Origin: JADJPO01 sp046330955
Lineage (GTDB): Bacteria; Actinomycetota; Actinomycetes; Actinomycetales; Kineosporiaceae
Direction of reading: 5' to 3'
DNA length: 64,000 nucleotides
Assembly: GCA_046330955.1 (NCBI GenBank)
Contig: JAXLRT010000012.1
Coordinates: 1-64,000 of the forward strand
Shown here: one piece after another, positions 35,715 to 44,187 of the stretch
Position numbering within the stretch: position 1 is the stretch's first letter
Layout of the letters: each line of letters starts with the position of its first letter
The notes under the pieces: generated by a model
Databases searched by the model: none
What the model was told of the DNA's origin: nothing
What the model saw: only the letters and a program-made list of their open reading frames with translations
Translations under genes and position numbers: made by a program

Positions 35715-36641
35715 TCAGCGCGCGAGTTCCACCGCGGTCAGCGCGGCCAGCCGGGCGTTGTTGCGGATCAACGCGATGTTCGCGACCAGGCTGCGACCGC
35801 CGGTGAGTTCGTTGATCCGGGCCAGCAGGTAGGGCGTGACCTCCTTGCGCGAGATGCCCTCGCGCTCGGCGTCCGCGATCGCCTCGGCGATCCGGGCATC
35901 GATCTCGGCCGGGTCGAGGGCATCGGCCTCGGGGATCGGGTTGACCACCAGGACGCCGCCGCGCAACGCCAGCCGCGCGTGCTGGCGCAGAACGGCAGCC
36001 AGTTCGGCCGGCCCCTCGACCCGGTGATCCACCGGCAACCCGGAGCTGCGGGTGAAGAAGGCGGGGAACTCGTCGGTGCCGACCCCGATCACCGGCACGC
36101 CGTAGGTCTCCAGCGTCTCGAGCGTCTTGGGCAGGTCGAGGATCGACTTGGCGCCGGCGCAGACCACGGTGACGGGGGTCGAGCCCAGCTCGTCCAGGTC
36201 CGCCGAGACGTCGAAGGTGTGCTCGGCGCCGCGGTGCACCCCGCCGATGCCGCCGGTGGCGAAGATCGGGATGCCCGCCCGGTGCGCCAGGAACATGGTG
36301 GCCGCCACCGTCGTCCCCGCACTGGCCCCGGCGGCCAGCAGCGCGGGCAGGTCGCGACGGGAGGCCTTGGCGATCTCGGCTGCGCCCGTGCCACCCTCGC
36401 CACCCGCACCGCCGGCCAGCCGCTCGAGCGCGGCGTCGTCCAGGCCGATCCGCAACTCGCCGTCCAGCACCGCGATCGTCGCCGGGACGGCGCCCGCCTC
36501 GCGCACCACCTGCTCGACCCCCTGGGCGGTGGTCAGGTTGTCGGGGTAGGGCATGCCATGGGTGACGATGGTCGACTCCAGGGCGACGACCGGCCGGCCC
36601 TCGGCCAGCGCATCGGCGACCTCGGGCGTGACGTTCAGCAT
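35715..36641 (-). CDS. psuG: Pseudouridine-5'-phosphate glycosidase
   Basis: Splits pseudouridine 5'-phosphate into uracil and ribose 5-phosphate (reverse reaction also known). About 308 residues. Signatures: VVALESTIVTHGMPYPDN, GAVPATIAVLDGELRIGL, GIPIFATGGIGGVHRGAEHTFDVSADLDEL and KSILDLPKTLETLETYGVPV. ATG at 36641 fits family starts; an upstream GTG at 36728 would add 29 residues and overlap the kinase gene. It follows the matching PfkB-type kinase gene, giving a complete two-step pathway. Confidence 0.93.
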   Translation of the reverse strand: MLNVTPEVADALAEGRPVVALESTIVTHGMPYPDNLTTAQGVEQVVREAGAVPATIAVLDGELRIGLDDAALERLAGGAGGEGGTGAAEIAKASRRDLPALLAAGASAGTTVAATMFLAHRAGIPIFATGGIGGVHRGAEHTFDVSADLDELGSTPVTVVCAGAKSILDLPKTLETLETYGVPVIGVGTDEFPAFFTRSSGLPVDHRVEGPAELAAVLRQHARLALRGGVLVVNPIPEADALDPAEIDARIAEAIADAEREGISRKEVTPYLLARINELTGGRSLVANIALIRNNARLAALTAVELAR

Positions 36642-36714
36642 CGACGCGGTTCCGTCCGTTCCGTTCGGCTCGATCAGGTGGAACTCACCCGGCGACCTTG
36701 TCGGGTCACCCGGA

Positions 36715-37761
36715 TCAGTTGAACTCACGCGTGCCCAGCGCGTCCTCGGCGGTCGCGCGCGAGGCAGCGATCATGCCCGGACGGCGCAGCCGGTGCAACG
36801 CCGCGGCGTCCACCAGGTCGGCCGACAGGTCGGGCCGCACGCTGTAGTGGCTCTCGACCGTGAGCGCGGCGACCAGCGTGCCCGCCAGCACCGCGTCGTC
36901 CAGGCTCGCCCCGGCGGCCAACAGGGTCAGGGTGCCGGCGATCAGCGAGTCCCCCGCGCCGGTGACGTCGAACACCGAGGCCGCGGTGGCCGGCACCATG
37001 CGGATGCCGTCGGCGTCGGCGATGACCAGCCCGTCGGCCCCGCGGCTCAGCACGACGTGGGCGGCCCCCTGATCGTGCAGCAACTGCACCAGGTCCAGCG
37101 CGTTGCCGTTGAGCGGCCAGCCGTGGTGAATCGCCAGCGCCTGCGCCTCGTCGAGGTTGCAGAACAGCACCTCGACCCCGGTCAGGTCGCGCGGCAGCCG
37201 CCCGACCTTCGGGGTCGAGACCGCGTCGACGGCCAGCTTGGTGCCCTCGATCCGACCTCGCCGGACGGCGTGCGCGAGGGTGTCGATCGGCAGGTTGCAG
37301 TCGGCGAACACCCAGCTGTTGGGCTCGATGGAGCTCGGCCAGGTGGCGTCCAGGTCGGCCGGGGCGAGGCCGTCGAGCACGTCCATGGCCGCCGCCCCGA
37401 GCACCAGGTCACCCGAGCTGTCGAGCACCGCGACGTACTGGGCGGTCTCGCCCGACAGTGCCACGCTCACGCCCGAGATGTCGACACCGAGCTGGGCCAG
37501 GTAGGCGACCACCGCCCGCCCCGAGTCGTCGTCACCGACCCGCGAGACCAGCTCGACCGGAGTCCCCAACCGGGCCAGGTTCTCGGCCACGTTGCGCGCC
37601 ACGCCACCGAACGAGGTCACGGCCCGGGCAGGGTTGGAGGTGCCCACCACGGCCGGCCCGGTCAGCTTGAGCTTGCGATCGACCACGCAGCCGCCGGCGC
37701 AGATCACGCGTCCCGCCGTCATGTTGCCCGTCCCGTTCTCGCCCCCGCGATAGGCGTTCAT
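36715..37761 (-). CDS. psuK: PfkB-family pseudouridine kinase (PsuK-like)
   Basis: Ribokinase-family sugar kinase, 348 residues. SNPARAVTSFGGVARNVAENLARLG near the N-terminus matches the pseudouridine kinase pattern I know (SFGGVARN). The C-terminal PfkB signature DVTGAGDSLIAG has the catalytic Asp. VDAVSTPKVGRL also fits PsuK. The ATG at 37761 overlaps the RNase J stop (ATGA). psuG follows directly, which strongly supports pseudouridine as substrate over other nucleosides. Confidence 0.88.
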   Translation of the reverse strand: MNAYRGGENGTGNMTAGRVICAGGCVVDRKLKLTGPAVVGTSNPARAVTSFGGVARNVAENLARLGTPVELVSRVGDDDSGRAVVAYLAQLGVDISGVSVALSGETAQYVAVLDSSGDLVLGAAAMDVLDGLAPADLDATWPSSIEPNSWVFADCNLPIDTLAHAVRRGRIEGTKLAVDAVSTPKVGRLPRDLTGVEVLFCNLDEAQALAIHHGWPLNGNALDLVQLLHDQGAAHVVLSRGADGLVIADADGIRMVPATAASVFDVTGAGDSLIAGTLTLLAAGASLDDAVLAGTLVAALTVESHYSVRPDLSADLVDAAALHRLRRPGMIAASRATAEDALGTREFN

Positions 37762-39443
37762 GCTTCGATGACCACTGGAATGATCATGGGCCGGCGCCGA
37801 TACCGCTCCGATACCCACTTGCCGACCGTGCGGCGCACGATCTGCTGCAACCCGTAGGTGTCCGCGTTGCCGTCCCCGGCCGCCGCGGACAAGGCGTCCA
37901 CGATGCGTGGACGCACCGCATCGAACACGGTGTCGTCCTCGGCGAACCCGCGCGCATGGATCTCCGGCCCTGCGACCACCTTGCCACTGCCAGAGTCCAC
38001 CACGACGATCACCGAGATGAAGCCCTCTTCGCCCAAGATGCGCCGATCCTTGAGGTCGGCCTCGGTGAGCTCACCCACGCTGGCGCCGTCGACGTAGACG
38101 TAACCGCAGGGCAGTGCCCCGACCACCTTGGCGACCCCGTCGACCAGGTCGACCACCACGCCGTCCTCGGCCAGCACCACGCGGTCGCGCGGCACCCCGG
38201 TGGCGATCGCGAGGTCGGCGTTGGCCACCAGGTGGCGGACCTCGCCGTGCACCGGCATCACGTTGCGTGGCTGCACGATGTTGTAGCAGTAGAGCAGCTC
38301 GCCGGCCGACGCGTGGCCGCTGACGTGCACCCGGGCATTGCCCTGGTGCACCACGGTGGCCCCGAGCCGGGTCAGCCCGTTGATCACGCGGTAGACCGCG
38401 TTCTCGTTGCCCGGGATCAGCGAGCTGGCCAGCACCACGGTGTCGCCCCGCCCGACCCGGATCTGGTGCTCGCCATGGGCCATGCGCGACAGCGCGGCCA
38501 TCGGTTCACCCTGCGAGCCGGTGCACATCAGCACCACCCGGTCGTCGGGCAGGTCGTCCAGCGCCTTCGGATCGATCAGGACGCCGTCCGGCACCTTCAG
38601 GTAGCCCAGATCGGCGGCCACCCCCATGTTGCGCACCATCGAGCGCCCGACCAGGGCGACCCGACGGCCGTGGGCGTGGGCGGCGTCCAGCACCTGCTGC
38701 ACCCGGTGCACGTGCGAGGCGAAGCTCGCCACGATCAGCCGGCGCTCGGCCTGACCGAACACCCGGTCGAGCACCGGGGCGATCTCGCGCTCGGCGGTGG
38801 TGAACCCCGGTACCTCGGCGTTGGTCGAGTCGACCATGAACAGGTCGACCCCGGCCTCGCCGAGCCGGGCGAAGGCGCGCAGATCGGTGATCCGGCCGTC
38901 CAGCGGCAGCTGGTCCATCTTGAAGTCGCCGGTGTGCAGGACGACGCCCGCCGCGGTGCGCACCGCCACGGCCAGGGCGTCCGGGATGGAATGGTTGACC
39001 GCGACGAACTCGCACTCGAACGGGCCGAAGCGTTCGTGCTGGCCCTCGGCCACGGCGAGCGTCAGCGGGGTGATCCGGTGCTCGCGCAGCTTGGCCTCGA
39101 CCAGCGCCAGGGTGAGCTGCGAGCCGATCAGCGGCAGGTCCTCGCGGCGGCGCAGCAGGTACGGGACGGCGCCGATGTGATCCTCGTGGCCGTGGGTGAG
39201 GATGACCGCGACGATGTCGTCCATCCGGTCGGCGATCACCGAGAAGTCCGGCAGGATCAGGTCGACGCCGGGCTGGTGGTCCTCGGGGAACAGCACCCCG
39301 CAGTCGATGACGAGCAGCTTGCCGGCGTGCTCGAGAACGGTCATGTTGCGCCCGATCTCGCCCAGGCCGCCGAGCGGGATGACCCGCAGGCCACCCTCGG
39401 CCAGCGGCGGCGGCGAGCCCAGCTCGGGATGCGGATGACTCAC
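37758..39443 (-). CDS. rnj: Ribonuclease J
   Basis: Metallo-beta-lactamase/beta-CASP nuclease with endo- and 5'-exonuclease activity in mRNA decay and rRNA maturation. 561 residues. The metal motif HGHEDHIGA is near residue 86, and further histidines are in VNHSIPDA and LHTGDFKMD. The beta-CASP region has ASFASHVHRVQQVLDAA and MCTGSQGEPMAALSRMA, and HVSGHA and PVHGE follow. GTG start at 39443 overlaps the dapA stop (GTGA). It is coupled at its 3' end to the pseudouridine kinase gene. Confidence 0.95.
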   Translation of the reverse strand: MSHPHPELGSPPPLAEGGLRVIPLGGLGEIGRNMTVLEHAGKLLVIDCGVLFPEDHQPGVDLILPDFSVIADRMDDIVAVILTHGHEDHIGAVPYLLRRREDLPLIGSQLTLALVEAKLREHRITPLTLAVAEGQHERFGPFECEFVAVNHSIPDALAVAVRTAAGVVLHTGDFKMDQLPLDGRITDLRAFARLGEAGVDLFMVDSTNAEVPGFTTAEREIAPVLDRVFGQAERRLIVASFASHVHRVQQVLDAAHAHGRRVALVGRSMVRNMGVAADLGYLKVPDGVLIDPKALDDLPDDRVVLMCTGSQGEPMAALSRMAHGEHQIRVGRGDTVVLASSLIPGNENAVYRVINGLTRLGATVVHQGNARVHVSGHASAGELLYCYNIVQPRNVMPVHGEVRHLVANADLAIATGVPRDRVVLAEDGVVVDLVDGVAKVVGALPCGYVYVDGASVGELTEADLKDRRILGEEGFISVIVVVDSGSGKVVAGPEIHARGFAEDDTVFDAVRPRIVDALSAAAGDGNADTYGLQQIVRRTVGKWVSERYRRRPMIIPVVIEA

Positions 39444-40378
39444 GAGGACGGCACCATCCCGGCGGTGGTCAGGGCGTGTCGGACCTCGTCCACCTCGGCG
39501 GCCGAGGCCGCCAGCAGCGGCAGCCGGGTGGCACGGCTGCCGATGATGCCGAGCAGCTCCATGGCGGCCTTGGACCGGATCGCGCCCTGCGAGGCCGGCG
39601 ACATGATCGCTCGGACGACGCCGATCAACCTCTCGTTGATCGTGCGCGCCGTGACCAGGTCACCGGCGTCCACCGCGGCCACCATGGCCGCGTGCTCGGC
39701 TCCGGCCACATGGCCGGTGACACTGACCAGGCCGCTCGCGCCGACCGCCAGCCACGGCAGGTTCAGCGCGTCGTCCCCGCAGTAGTAGGCGAGGTCGGTG
39801 GTCGCCATCACCTCCATGCCGGCCACCAGGTCGCCGGTGGCGTCCTTGACGGCGGTGATCCGGGAGTGGTCGGCGAGGCGCTGCAGCACCGGGGTGGTGA
39901 TGCGCACCCCCGCGCGTCCGGGGATGTCGTAGAGCATGCAGGGCAGGTCGGTGGCGTCGGCGACCGTGGTGAAATGCGCGACCAGGCTCTCGGCCGGCGG
40001 CTTGTTGTAGTACGGCGTGACCACGAGCAGACCGTGCGCGCCGGCCTTGGCGGCCTCCTGGGCGAGCTCGATGGTGTGGCGGGTGTCGTTGGTGCCCACG
40101 CCGGCCACGATGGTCACCTGGTCGCCGACGGCATCCAGGACGGCGCGCAGCAGCGCCTCCTTCTCGGCGTCGGTGGTGGTCGGAGACTCCCCCGTGGTGC
40201 CCGATACGACGATGCCGTCGTGACCGGTCGCGACCAGGTGGGCGGCAAGGGCCTGGGCGCCGTCCAGGTCGAGATCACCGTCGGCGGTGAACGGGGTGAC
40301 CATCGCGGTCAGCACGGAGCCGAACGGGCGCCGAGCGGAGGAGGCCGGCGCAGCGGGGACGGCCGCGGTGGATGACAT
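39440..40378 (-). CDS. dapA: 4-hydroxy-tetrahydrodipicolinate synthase
   Basis: First committed enzyme of the DAP/lysine pathway. 312 residues. Motifs: FGSVLTAMVTPF, GTTGESPTTTDAEK, VVTPYYNKPPAESL (catalytic Tyr) and ITAVKDATGDL (Schiff-base Lys). ATG at 40378 follows an alanine-rich tail; an upstream start at 40399 is possible. Coupled to rnj by a GTGA overlap, the order seen in many actinobacteria. A CRP-type palindrome lies about 205 bp upstream. Confidence 0.95.
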   Translation of the reverse strand: MSSTAAVPAAPASSARRPFGSVLTAMVTPFTADGDLDLDGAQALAAHLVATGHDGIVVSGTTGESPTTTDAEKEALLRAVLDAVGDQVTIVAGVGTNDTRHTIELAQEAAKAGAHGLLVVTPYYNKPPAESLVAHFTTVADATDLPCMLYDIPGRAGVRITTPVLQRLADHSRITAVKDATGDLVAGMEVMATTDLAYYCGDDALNLPWLAVGASGLVSVTGHVAGAEHAAMVAAVDAGDLVTARTINERLIGVVRAIMSPASQGAIRSKAAMELLGIIGSRATRLPLLAASAAEVDEVRHALTTAGMVPSS

Positions 40379-40491
40379 GTGTCCGAGGATAGAGGCCACC
40401 CCGTGATCACGGACGCCGCTGGGCGCGGTCCGCGGGCGGCTGAGCGCCTCGCGCCGGGCCGGGGACCTCGCGAACCCGGAGACAAACGACA

Positions 40492-40535
40492 GATCTCGGA
40501 GCTGCCCGCTCGGGGGTCCGGGCAGCTCCGAGATC
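40492..40535. terminator. Strong hairpin between thyX and dapA
   Basis: GATCTCGGAGCTGCCCG (40492-40508) pairs perfectly over 17 bp with 40519-40535 around a 10-base loop. It lies past the thyX stop and upstream of dapA on the same strand. There is no T-run, so it may be an intrinsic-like terminator or an mRNA-end stabiliser. Confidence 0.65.
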
Positions 40536-40582
40536 CGGGGGCTACATCGGGGCCTCGGCAGAGGTTGTTACAGACGAGTACA

Positions 40583-40598
40583 TGTGACCTGAGTCACA
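40583..40598. promoter_or_regulatory. CRP/GlxR-type operator
   Basis: TGTGACCTGAGTCACA is a perfect TGTGA-N6-TCACA palindrome, the consensus of the CRP/FNR family (GlxR in corynebacteria). It sits 58 bp past the thyX stop and about 205 bp before dapA. Confidence 0.55.
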
Positions 40599-40655
40599 AT
40601 GCACCGATCGGGACCTCCGACCTGTATCCAGCGCTCGATCCGGGTGAGGTTGGTC

Positions 40656-41462
40656 TCAGGGCGCGACCCGCCCGTTGGCCTCGAAGGCCGCGTGGGTCAG
40701 GGGCATCAGGCCCTGCCAGAACCGCTCCATCTGCTCGGCGCACATCTCGATCTCGCGCTGCGGGAACGACGGATTCGTCGCGTTGTCGCGCTTGGTGCGC
40801 AGCGAGAGGAAGTTCATCAGCGCCCGGGCGTTCATGGTCACGTACATCGAGGAGTAGATGCTCACCGGCAGCACGATCCGGGCGACCTCGCGGGCCACCC
40901 CGGCGGCCAGCATCCGCTGGTAGGCGGCGTAGGCCTGGGTGCAGGCGGCCTTGGTCTCGGCCTCGACCAGGGCGGACTGCTCGGGCGTGCCGTCGACGAA
41001 GTCGTAGGCGCCGGGCTTGCCCACCTGCACCAGCTTGCGCTGCGGACCGGGCACGTAGAACACCGGGCGCAGCTCGCGGTAGCGCCCCGACTCCTCGTTG
41101 TACGAGGCGATCCGGTGGCGCATGAACTCGCGGAACACGAAGATCGGCGCCTGCACGTAGAACGTCATCGAGTTGTGCTCGAACGGGCTGCCGTGACGGT
41201 CGCGCATCAGGTAGTTGATCAGTCCGCGCGACCGGTCGGCCTCGTCGTCCACGTGGGCCAGGGTCTGCTCACCCTGGGTCGAGACCCGGGCCGCGAAGAC
41301 CACGTCGGCGTCCCGCGCCGCGGCCCGGACCAGCTCGACGGTGACCTCGGAGCGGAAGGTCACCTCGGGAGCGGCGTCCGGGTCGGCCCCGGCTCGGAGG
41401 TCGAGCCTCAGCTCGGTCGACGGCAACGGCTGCGCGGGGGCCAGGGTGATGTCATCGCTCAC
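40656..41462 (-). CDS. thyX: Flavin-dependent thymidylate synthase
   Basis: Makes dTMP from dUMP using FAD and methylenetetrahydrofolate. 268 residues. The ThyX motif RHRIASYNEESGRY (RHRxxSxNxxSxR) is near residue 115, and NFLSLRTKRDNATNPSFP follows in the C-terminal half. GTG start at 41462 overlaps the end of the upstream HAD gene by 11 bp. Usually found near dapA/dapB in actinobacteria, as here. Confidence 0.95.
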   Translation of the reverse strand: MSDDITLAPAQPLPSTELRLDLRAGADPDAAPEVTFRSEVTVELVRAAARDADVVFAARVSTQGEQTLAHVDDEADRSRGLINYLMRDRHGSPFEHNSMTFYVQAPIFVFREFMRHRIASYNEESGRYRELRPVFYVPGPQRKLVQVGKPGAYDFVDGTPEQSALVEAETKAACTQAYAAYQRMLAAGVAREVARIVLPVSIYSSMYVTMNARALMNFLSLRTKRDNATNPSFPQREIEMCAEQMERFWQGLMPLTHAAFEANGRVAP

Positions 41463-42174
41463 CCGACCGAGCGTACCCAGCGGCCTGTCGGTCCTCAGCA
41501 GGACGGACTCGCACCACCCCGTCGAGCAGCTCGAAGCGCACGTCGGCCAGGGAGTCGATCACCGCATCCGGGACACAGCCCGCCAAATCAGCCGCGGTGT
41601 GGGTCGTGGTCAGCGCCAGGGTGGTGCAACCGGCCGCCCGGCCCGAGGTCAGTCCGGCGCCGGCATCCTCGACCACCAGGCAGTCGCGCGGGTCGAGGCC
41701 CAGGCGCTCGGCGGCCAGCCGATAGGGAGCGGGGTCGGGCTTGCCGCGTGGCACGTCGTCCGGGGTGATCACCAGCGGTGGCGCCGGCAGCGCGCTGACC
41801 TCGAGCCGCGCCTGCACCAGCGGCGGGGTGCCCGAGGTGACGATGGCGGCCCGTTCGGCGGGCAGGGCGGCCAGCGCTGCGAACGCCCCGGGCAACACGG
41901 TGATGCCGTCCAGCTGCCCGCGCTCGATGGCCTCGATGCGGGCGAAAGCCGACTCGACCTCGTCGGCCGGCACCAGGTCGACGAGCACCTGCCGCGCCGG
42001 GACGCCGTGCGGGATCTCGATCGGCAGCCGTGCCAGGCCCCGCTCGTGCGCCCACAGGTCCCACGACCGCAGCACCGCGGGTGTGGAGTCGATCAAGGTG
42101 CCGTCCAGGTCGAACAGCACGGCGGCGAACCCGCGACGGCCGACCTCGCCCAGACCCGGGGGGTGGATGCTCAT
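41452..42174 (-). CDS. HAD-superfamily phosphatase
   Basis: 240 residues, haloacid dehalogenase subfamily IA with a helical cap. Motif I DLDGTLID carries the nucleophile Asp and acid/base Asp, motif II is the Thr of VTSGTPP, and motif III/IV is RGKPDPAPY with VVEDAGAGLTSG. The pattern fits sugar-phosphate or glycerol-phosphate phosphatases (YcjU/YniC/Gpp types). Overlaps thyX by 11 bp, so it is probably co-expressed with it. Substrate not assignable. Confidence 0.85.
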   Translation of the reverse strand: MSIHPPGLGEVGRRGFAAVLFDLDGTLIDSTPAVLRSWDLWAHERGLARLPIEIPHGVPARQVLVDLVPADEVESAFARIEAIERGQLDGITVLPGAFAALAALPAERAAIVTSGTPPLVQARLEVSALPAPPLVITPDDVPRGKPDPAPYRLAAERLGLDPRDCLVVEDAGAGLTSGRAAGCTTLALTTTHTAADLAGCVPDAVIDSLADVRFELLDGVVRVRPAEDRQAAGYARSGER

Positions 42175-42241
42175 GGCCGCACCCTACGAGCGCGACCACC
42201 CGCGGACGCGCCGGCCTCCGGCGCCGGGCACACTGCCTGCC

Positions 42242-42946
42242 GTGAACACTCATGACCCTGACCCGCTCGCCCGGCGCGCCGTCCTGCGGCAGGCGGCCTC
42301 GGTGGGGGTGGCGACGGCCGCTTACGGCGTCAGCTTCGGCGCGCTCTCGGTGGCCAGCGGGTTGAGCTTGGCCCAGACCTGCGTGCTGAGCCTGGCGATG
42401 TTCACCGGTGGCTCACAGTTCGCCTTCGTCGGGGTGATGGGCGGGGGTGGCGGGGGCGCCGCGGCGGCCGCCACCGCGGGCCTGCTGGGGGTGCGCAACG
42501 GCTTCTACGGGTTACAGATGGCGCCGTTGCTGCGCGAACGAGGCTGGCGTCGTCCGGTGGCGGCGCAGCTGACCATCGACGAGTCGACGGCGGTGGGAAC
42601 GGCGCAGGCCTCACCCGAGCTGATCCGGTTGGGGTTCTGGTCGACCGGTCTCGCCGTGTTCGCGCTGTGGAACCTGACCACCCTGCTCGGGGCACTGGCG
42701 GGCGATGCCGTGGGTGATCCGCGTACCTACGGCATGGACGCCGCCGCAGCCGCCGCCTTCCTCGGCCTGCTCTGGCCCCGGTTGCGCTCGCTGCGTCCCC
42801 GGGCGGTGGCGCTCGTTTCGGCCGCGCTCGCGGCGGTGCTGATCCCGTTCGTGCCGGCCGGGATCCCTGTGCTGGCAACGGTTCTGGTGGCCCTGGCGGG
42901 CTCGGCGATCCGCGCCGACCAGCCCGATGTGAGGGCGGCGTCATGA
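42242..42946 (+). CDS. azlC: AzlC-family branched-chain amino acid exporter, large subunit
   Basis: Integral membrane protein of 234 residues with AYGVSFGALSVASGLSLAQTCVLSLAMFTGGSQFAFVG, the AzlC signature. The GTG at 42242 is chosen because the longer open frame upstream overlaps the divergent HAD gene antisense and has no conserved content. It is coupled to azlD by a 4-bp ATGA overlap. The pair exports branched-chain or related amino acids. Confidence 0.9.
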   Translation: MNTHDPDPLARRAVLRQAASVGVATAAYGVSFGALSVASGLSLAQTCVLSLAMFTGGSQFAFVGVMGGGGGGAAAAATAGLLGVRNGFYGLQMAPLLRERGWRRPVAAQLTIDESTAVGTAQASPELIRLGFWSTGLAVFALWNLTTLLGALAGDAVGDPRTYGMDAAAAAAFLGLLWPRLRSLRPRAVALVSAALAAVLIPFVPAGIPVLATVLVALAGSAIRADQPDVRAAS

Positions 42947-43245
42947 CCTGGACGGCGCTGCTCGCCGCCTGCGGACTCTGCTACCTCACCAAGGTGGCCG
43001 GGTACCTGGCCCCACACCACTGGCTGGAGCGACCGAGGGTCACCCGGACCGCCGCGATGGTGACGGTCGCGCTGCTGTCGGCCCTGGTGGCGGTGCAGAC
43101 CGTCGGGTCGGGCCGAGCCCTGAGCCTCGACGCCCGGATTCCCGCGCTGGCGGTGGCCGCCGTGCTGCTCTGGCGCAGGGCGCCCTTCGTGGTCGTGGTG
43201 GTGGCCGCCGCCGTGGTGGCCGCCGGTCTGCGCGCCCTCGGCTGA
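42943..43245 (+). CDS. azlD: AzlD-family branched-chain amino acid exporter, small subunit
   Basis: 100 residues with about three to four hydrophobic helices, starting MTWTALLAACGLCYLTKVAGYLAP, as in AzlD proteins. ATG at 42943 overlaps the azlC stop. Converges on the GntR regulator gene with a 24-bp gap and no clear terminator. Confidence 0.85.
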   Translation: MTWTALLAACGLCYLTKVAGYLAPHHWLERPRVTRTAAMVTVALLSALVAVQTVGSGRALSLDARIPALAVAAVLLWRRAPFVVVVVAAAVVAAGLRALG

Positions 43246-43269
43246 CGCCTGCCGGCCGCTGCGCGACGG

Positions 43270-44040
43270 TCAGTCCGCGGCGCCGTAGAAGCCGGCGATG
43301 TGGGCCTCGACCAGGTCGGCCGCCCGTGCCCCCTCGCCGTCCAGCAGGGCCTGGTGGATGCCGTGGTGCTCACCGCACAGGCGGATGGTGACGCCGGCGA
43401 AGTCGTCGGCCTCGCGCAGGTGGGCGAGCAGGGTGGCGCGCATCGCCAGGCGCAGCGCGGTGGTCATCTCGGCGACGAGCGGGTTGCCGCTGGCCCGGGC
43501 GATCGCCACGTGGAAGGCGGTGTCCTCGTCGTTGAACTCCTCCGGCGTGACATCCGGATCGTCCATCGCGGCGAGGTGGCGGCGCAGCTCGGCGTGGTCG
43601 GCCGGCGAGGCGTGGACGGCGGCGAGCCGGGCCGACTCCCGTTCGAGGGCGATCCGGGCGCGCACCACGTCCCGTGAGCCGACGCTGGCCAGGGTGACGT
43701 GCAGCCGCACCAGGCGAGCGAGCGCCTCGGCGGGCTGGGCGGTGAGCACGGTGCCGGCGTCCGGCCCCGACCCGGTGCCCTGCACGATCACGCCCATCGC
43801 CTCGAGCACCCGGAGCGCCTCGCGGACGGCGACCCGGCTCACGCCCAGCACGTCGGCGAGCTGTCGCTCGGAGGGCAACCGGTCGCCGACGACCAGCCGG
43901 CCGGAGGAGATCTGCTCCTCGATGCGGTCGAGGACCAGCTCGTAGGTCTTCGCCCGATGCACCGGGCGCCAGCCCTGGGCCATCTCCTCGGTCGTCGTCA
44001 CCGGGGCCTCCTCACGGCCGTTCTCGATCAATTCGGACAT
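43270..44040 (-). CDS. GntR/FadR-family regulator (LldR-like)
   Basis: 256 residues. Winged HTH LVLDRIEEQISSGRLVVGDRLPSERQLADVLGVSRVAVREALRVLE is followed by an FCD domain with DEDTAFHVAIARASGNPLV and a late histidine in CGEHHGIHQALLDG that would bind metal. Divergent from the lactate permease operon, with a perfect TNGTNNNACNA operator in between, so it is most likely a lactate-responsive repressor like LldR. Confidence 0.88.
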   Translation of the reverse strand: MSELIENGREEAPVTTTEEMAQGWRPVHRAKTYELVLDRIEEQISSGRLVVGDRLPSERQLADVLGVSRVAVREALRVLEAMGVIVQGTGSGPDAGTVLTAQPAEALARLVRLHVTLASVGSRDVVRARIALERESARLAAVHASPADHAELRRHLAAMDDPDVTPEEFNDEDTAFHVAIARASGNPLVAEMTTALRLAMRATLLAHLREADDFAGVTIRLCGEHHGIHQALLDGEGARAADLVEAHIAGFYGAAD

Positions 44041-44097
44041 TGATTCCCCAAAACTCTTGTTACCTACGACACGTCACCTTATCGTGGCAGGAACACC

Positions 44098-44114
44098 ATG
44101 TGGTCCTACCACAT
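44098..44114. promoter_or_regulatory. LldR/FadR-type operator
   Basis: ATGTGGT-CCT-ACCACAT is a perfect 7-3-7 palindrome that contains TGGTCCTACCA, matching the TNGTNNNACNA consensus of LldR-type GntR regulators. It lies between the regulator and the permease gene, 73 bp before the permease start. Confidence 0.8.
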
Positions 44115-44187
44115 AGCTGGAGCGCCGAACCGTCGTCCGGCTCCAGCTGCCGTACTCCCCGTGCACCGTCGCATCCCGGAGGCAGCC

